From assembly GCF_001653565.1 (NCBI RefSeq), contig NZ_LYPB01000056.1, positions 420 to 64,419 on the forward strand: a stretch of 64,000 bases of DNA, read 5' to 3'. Origin of the DNA: Paenibacillus oryzisoli (GTDB lineage Bacteria > Bacillota > Bacilli > Paenibacillales > NBRC-103111). The notes beneath the pieces were generated by a model. It saw only the letters and a program-made list of their open reading frames with translations, was not told the origin of the DNA and did not search any database. The position numbers were made by a program, and so were the translations under genes. Shown here piece by piece: positions 62,644-64,000 of the stretch (positions are counted from its first letter, which is position 1; every line of letters starts with the position of its first letter).

Positions 62644-63660
62644 GTGCTGAAAATAGGAAATGTCGAAGCTCCCAATAAAGTGGTATTAGCGCCAATGGCG
62701 GGCGTATGTAATCCAGCGTTTCGATTAATTGCCAAAGAGTTCGGTACAGGCTTAGTCTGTGCGGAGATGGTTAGTGATAAAGCAATCGTACATGGTAATG
62801 CACGCTCAATGGAAATGTTATATGTGGATGATCGTGAAAAGCCGTTAAGCCTCCAAATTTTCGGTGGTGACACAGAGACTTTGGTGCAAGCAGCTAGAAT
62901 TGTTGACCAACATACGAATGCCGATATTATCGATATCAACATGGGGTGCCCTGTTCCCAAAATTACGAAATGTGATGCGGGCGCAAGATGGTTGCTCCAA
63001 CCCGATAAAATTGAAGCTATGATCGCGACCGTCGTTGCAGCCGTGAGTAAACCTGTTACGGTGAAGATGCGTATTGGTTGGGATTCCGAGCATATCTATG
63101 CTGTCGAAAATGCGAAAGCTGTCGAAAGAGGCGGCGGCAGCGCCGTTAGTGTTCATGGACGTACGCGCGAGCAATTGTATACAGGCAAAGCGGACTGGAA
63201 CATCATTCGCGATGTTAAACAGGCTCTTTCCATTCCAGTTATCGGCAACGGTGATGTTGTGACCCCTGAAGATGCGAAACGCATGCTAGATGAGACGGGT
63301 GTAGATGGTGTTATGATTGGGCGTGGTGCTCTAGGCAACCCATGGATGCTGTACCGGACAGTCCAGTACTTGGCCAATGGCGAGCTTCCTGCTGAACCGT
63401 CTGCAGAAGAGAAGATCCGCATTGCGATTTTGCATATGGATCGGTTGATTGCTCTCAAGGGTGAACATGTGGCAGTGAAGGAAATGCGTAAACACATGGC
63501 TTGGTATCTCAAAGGAATGACAGGAGCAGCACGTGTGAAAGACATCATTATGGAGACTGAGAAGCGGGATGAAATGGTTCGTACATTGGACGCCTATGTC
63601 GAACATCTTGCGATGAGTTCCGTGTCTGGGACAGTCGAAGAATCAGCTGTACTGCATTAA
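62644..63660 (+). CDS. dusB: tRNA-dihydrouridine synthase
   Basis: An FMN enzyme that reduces uridines in tRNA. The 338-residue protein has VVLAPMAGVCNPAFRL near residue 13, LQIFGG near 69, INMGCPVPKITKCDAGA near 95 (catalytic Cys), KPVTVKMRIGWD near 137 and IPVIGNGDV near 200. GTG 62644 is preferred because AGAGGAG lies about ten bases upstream and relatives start (M)FKIG; ATG 62623, overlapping the yazB stop, would add seven residues. Confidence 0.93.
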   Translation: MLKIGNVEAPNKVVLAPMAGVCNPAFRLIAKEFGTGLVCAEMVSDKAIVHGNARSMEMLYVDDREKPLSLQIFGGDTETLVQAARIVDQHTNADIIDINMGCPVPKITKCDAGARWLLQPDKIEAMIATVVAAVSKPVTVKMRIGWDSEHIYAVENAKAVERGGGSAVSVHGRTREQLYTGKADWNIIRDVKQALSIPVIGNGDVVTPEDAKRMLDETGVDGVMIGRGALGNPWMLYRTVQYLANGELPAEPSAEEKIRIAILHMDRLIALKGEHVAVKEMRKHMAWYLKGMTGAARVKDIIMETEKRDEMVRTLDAYVEHLAMSSVSGTVEESAVLH

Positions 63661-63682
63661 AAAGAAGCAGCTATGGTTGACA

Positions 63683-63711
63683 TTGACATTTTGAAACCGT
63701 TGCAATATAAT
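63683..63711 (+). promoter_or_regulatory. Consensus sigma-A promoter of greA
   Basis: TTGACA (63683-63688), a 17-base spacer and TATAAT (63706-63711), a perfect match. The leader to greA is about 165 nt and holds no recognised structure. Confidence 0.88.
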
Positions 63712-63881
63712 CAGTCAATATTAATGTGTTCCTGCATATATTGAAAGACTAACGAGTAAGCAACTTATTATGAAACGTGAATTCATACTACTTGAATCAG
63801 CTCTATAAAGACCCAACTCCTAGCAGGAAGCATCGATTCAACGATATGAAAATCTTTCACATGACGGGAGATCAGTTGGCA

Positions 63882-64000
63882 ATGGCTGAAAAAGAGGTCA
63901 TTCTTACACCAGTAGGGCTACGGAAATTAGAGGATGAGCTTGAGCATCTGAAATCCGTTAAACGCCGTGAGGTTGCGGAAAGAATTAAGGTTGCCATCGG
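63882..64000 (+). CDS. greA: Transcription elongation factor GreA (5' part)
   Basis: The first 39 codons are present before the window ends. EKEVILTPVGLRKLEDELEH followed by RREVAERI is the N-terminal coiled coil of GreA, which enters the RNA polymerase secondary channel and stimulates cleavage of backtracked transcripts. GGGAG lies upstream of the ATG. In B. subtilis lysS follows dusB directly and greA lies elsewhere. Confidence 0.92.
   Translation, partial: MAEKEVILTPVGLRKLEDELEHLKSVKRREVAERIKVAI

Overview
The window is a chromosomal segment from a spore-forming Firmicute. Gene content, gene order, roughly 45-50% G+C and many GTG/TTG starts behind strong Shine-Dalgarno sequences point to the Paenibacillaceae, most likely Paenibacillus. 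Almost every gene has a counterpart in the origin-proximal region of Bacillus subtilis that runs from csfB to dusB. The window ends in the first codons of greA. No rRNA, tRNA, CRISPR array, prophage or insertion sequence was recognised.

Layout. 0.3-8.3 kb: an orphan membrane protein on the minus strand, then csfB, a yaaO-type decarboxylase, tmk, darA, yaaR, holB, ricT, yabA, a tRNA-adenine methyltransferase and rsmI. 8.5-13.3 kb: abrB (minus) diverges from an HD-domain hydrolase gene across a control region with several Spo0A boxes; tatD and a minus-strand ecsAB pair follow, and metS is absent. 13.5-24.8 kb: a ydaO-type (c-di-AMP) riboswitch ahead of yabE, then rnmV, ksgA, yabG, veg, sspF, ispE, purR, ridA, spoVG, glmU, pth and fin. 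The prs and ctc genes expected between glmU and pth are missing and replaced by about 640 bp of structured non-coding sequence plus one possible small gene. 25-37 kb: mfd, a prsA-like foldase, spoVT, a SpoVB-type flippase, mazG (yabN), an HU gene, rqcP, yabP, yabQ, divIC and yabR. 37-50 kb: spoIIE, an inserted class D-like sortase with an LPXTG adhesin, yabS, yabT, tilS, hpt and ftsH. 50-64 kb: an inserted nadA-nadB-nadC set, coaX, hslO, a yacD-type foldase, cysK and the folate operon pabB-pabA-pabC-folP-folB-folK-yazB-dusB, then greA.

Together the genes cover sporulation control (abrB, csfB, fin, spoVG, spoVT, spoIIE, yabG, sspF, yabP, yabQ), translation and tRNA/rRNA maturation (rsmI, ksgA, rnmV, pth, tilS, dusB, rqcP), replication control (tmk, holB, yabA), envelope assembly (glmU, ispE, divIC, flippase, sortase) and cofactor synthesis (NAD, CoA, folate). 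Promoter-like sequences matching sigma-A, -F, -G, -H and -K consensus are visible at the genes where B. subtilis biology predicts them.

The least expected observation is a repeated leader architecture in front of pth, mfd and the sortase gene. Each copy has a variable A/T-rich hairpin, a second hairpin with a CGTCC/GGACG-type stem, and a conserved tail ending in CGTTTAT just before the ribosome-binding site. Copies one and two show compensatory base changes. I do not recognise it as a named RNA family. Other notable points are four Spo0A boxes in front of the HD hydrolase gene, a perfect catabolite-responsive element upstream of spoIIE, a Gly/Arg-rich insert in YabR, a long C-terminal extension on SspF, and a three-way-junction RNA downstream of glmU.
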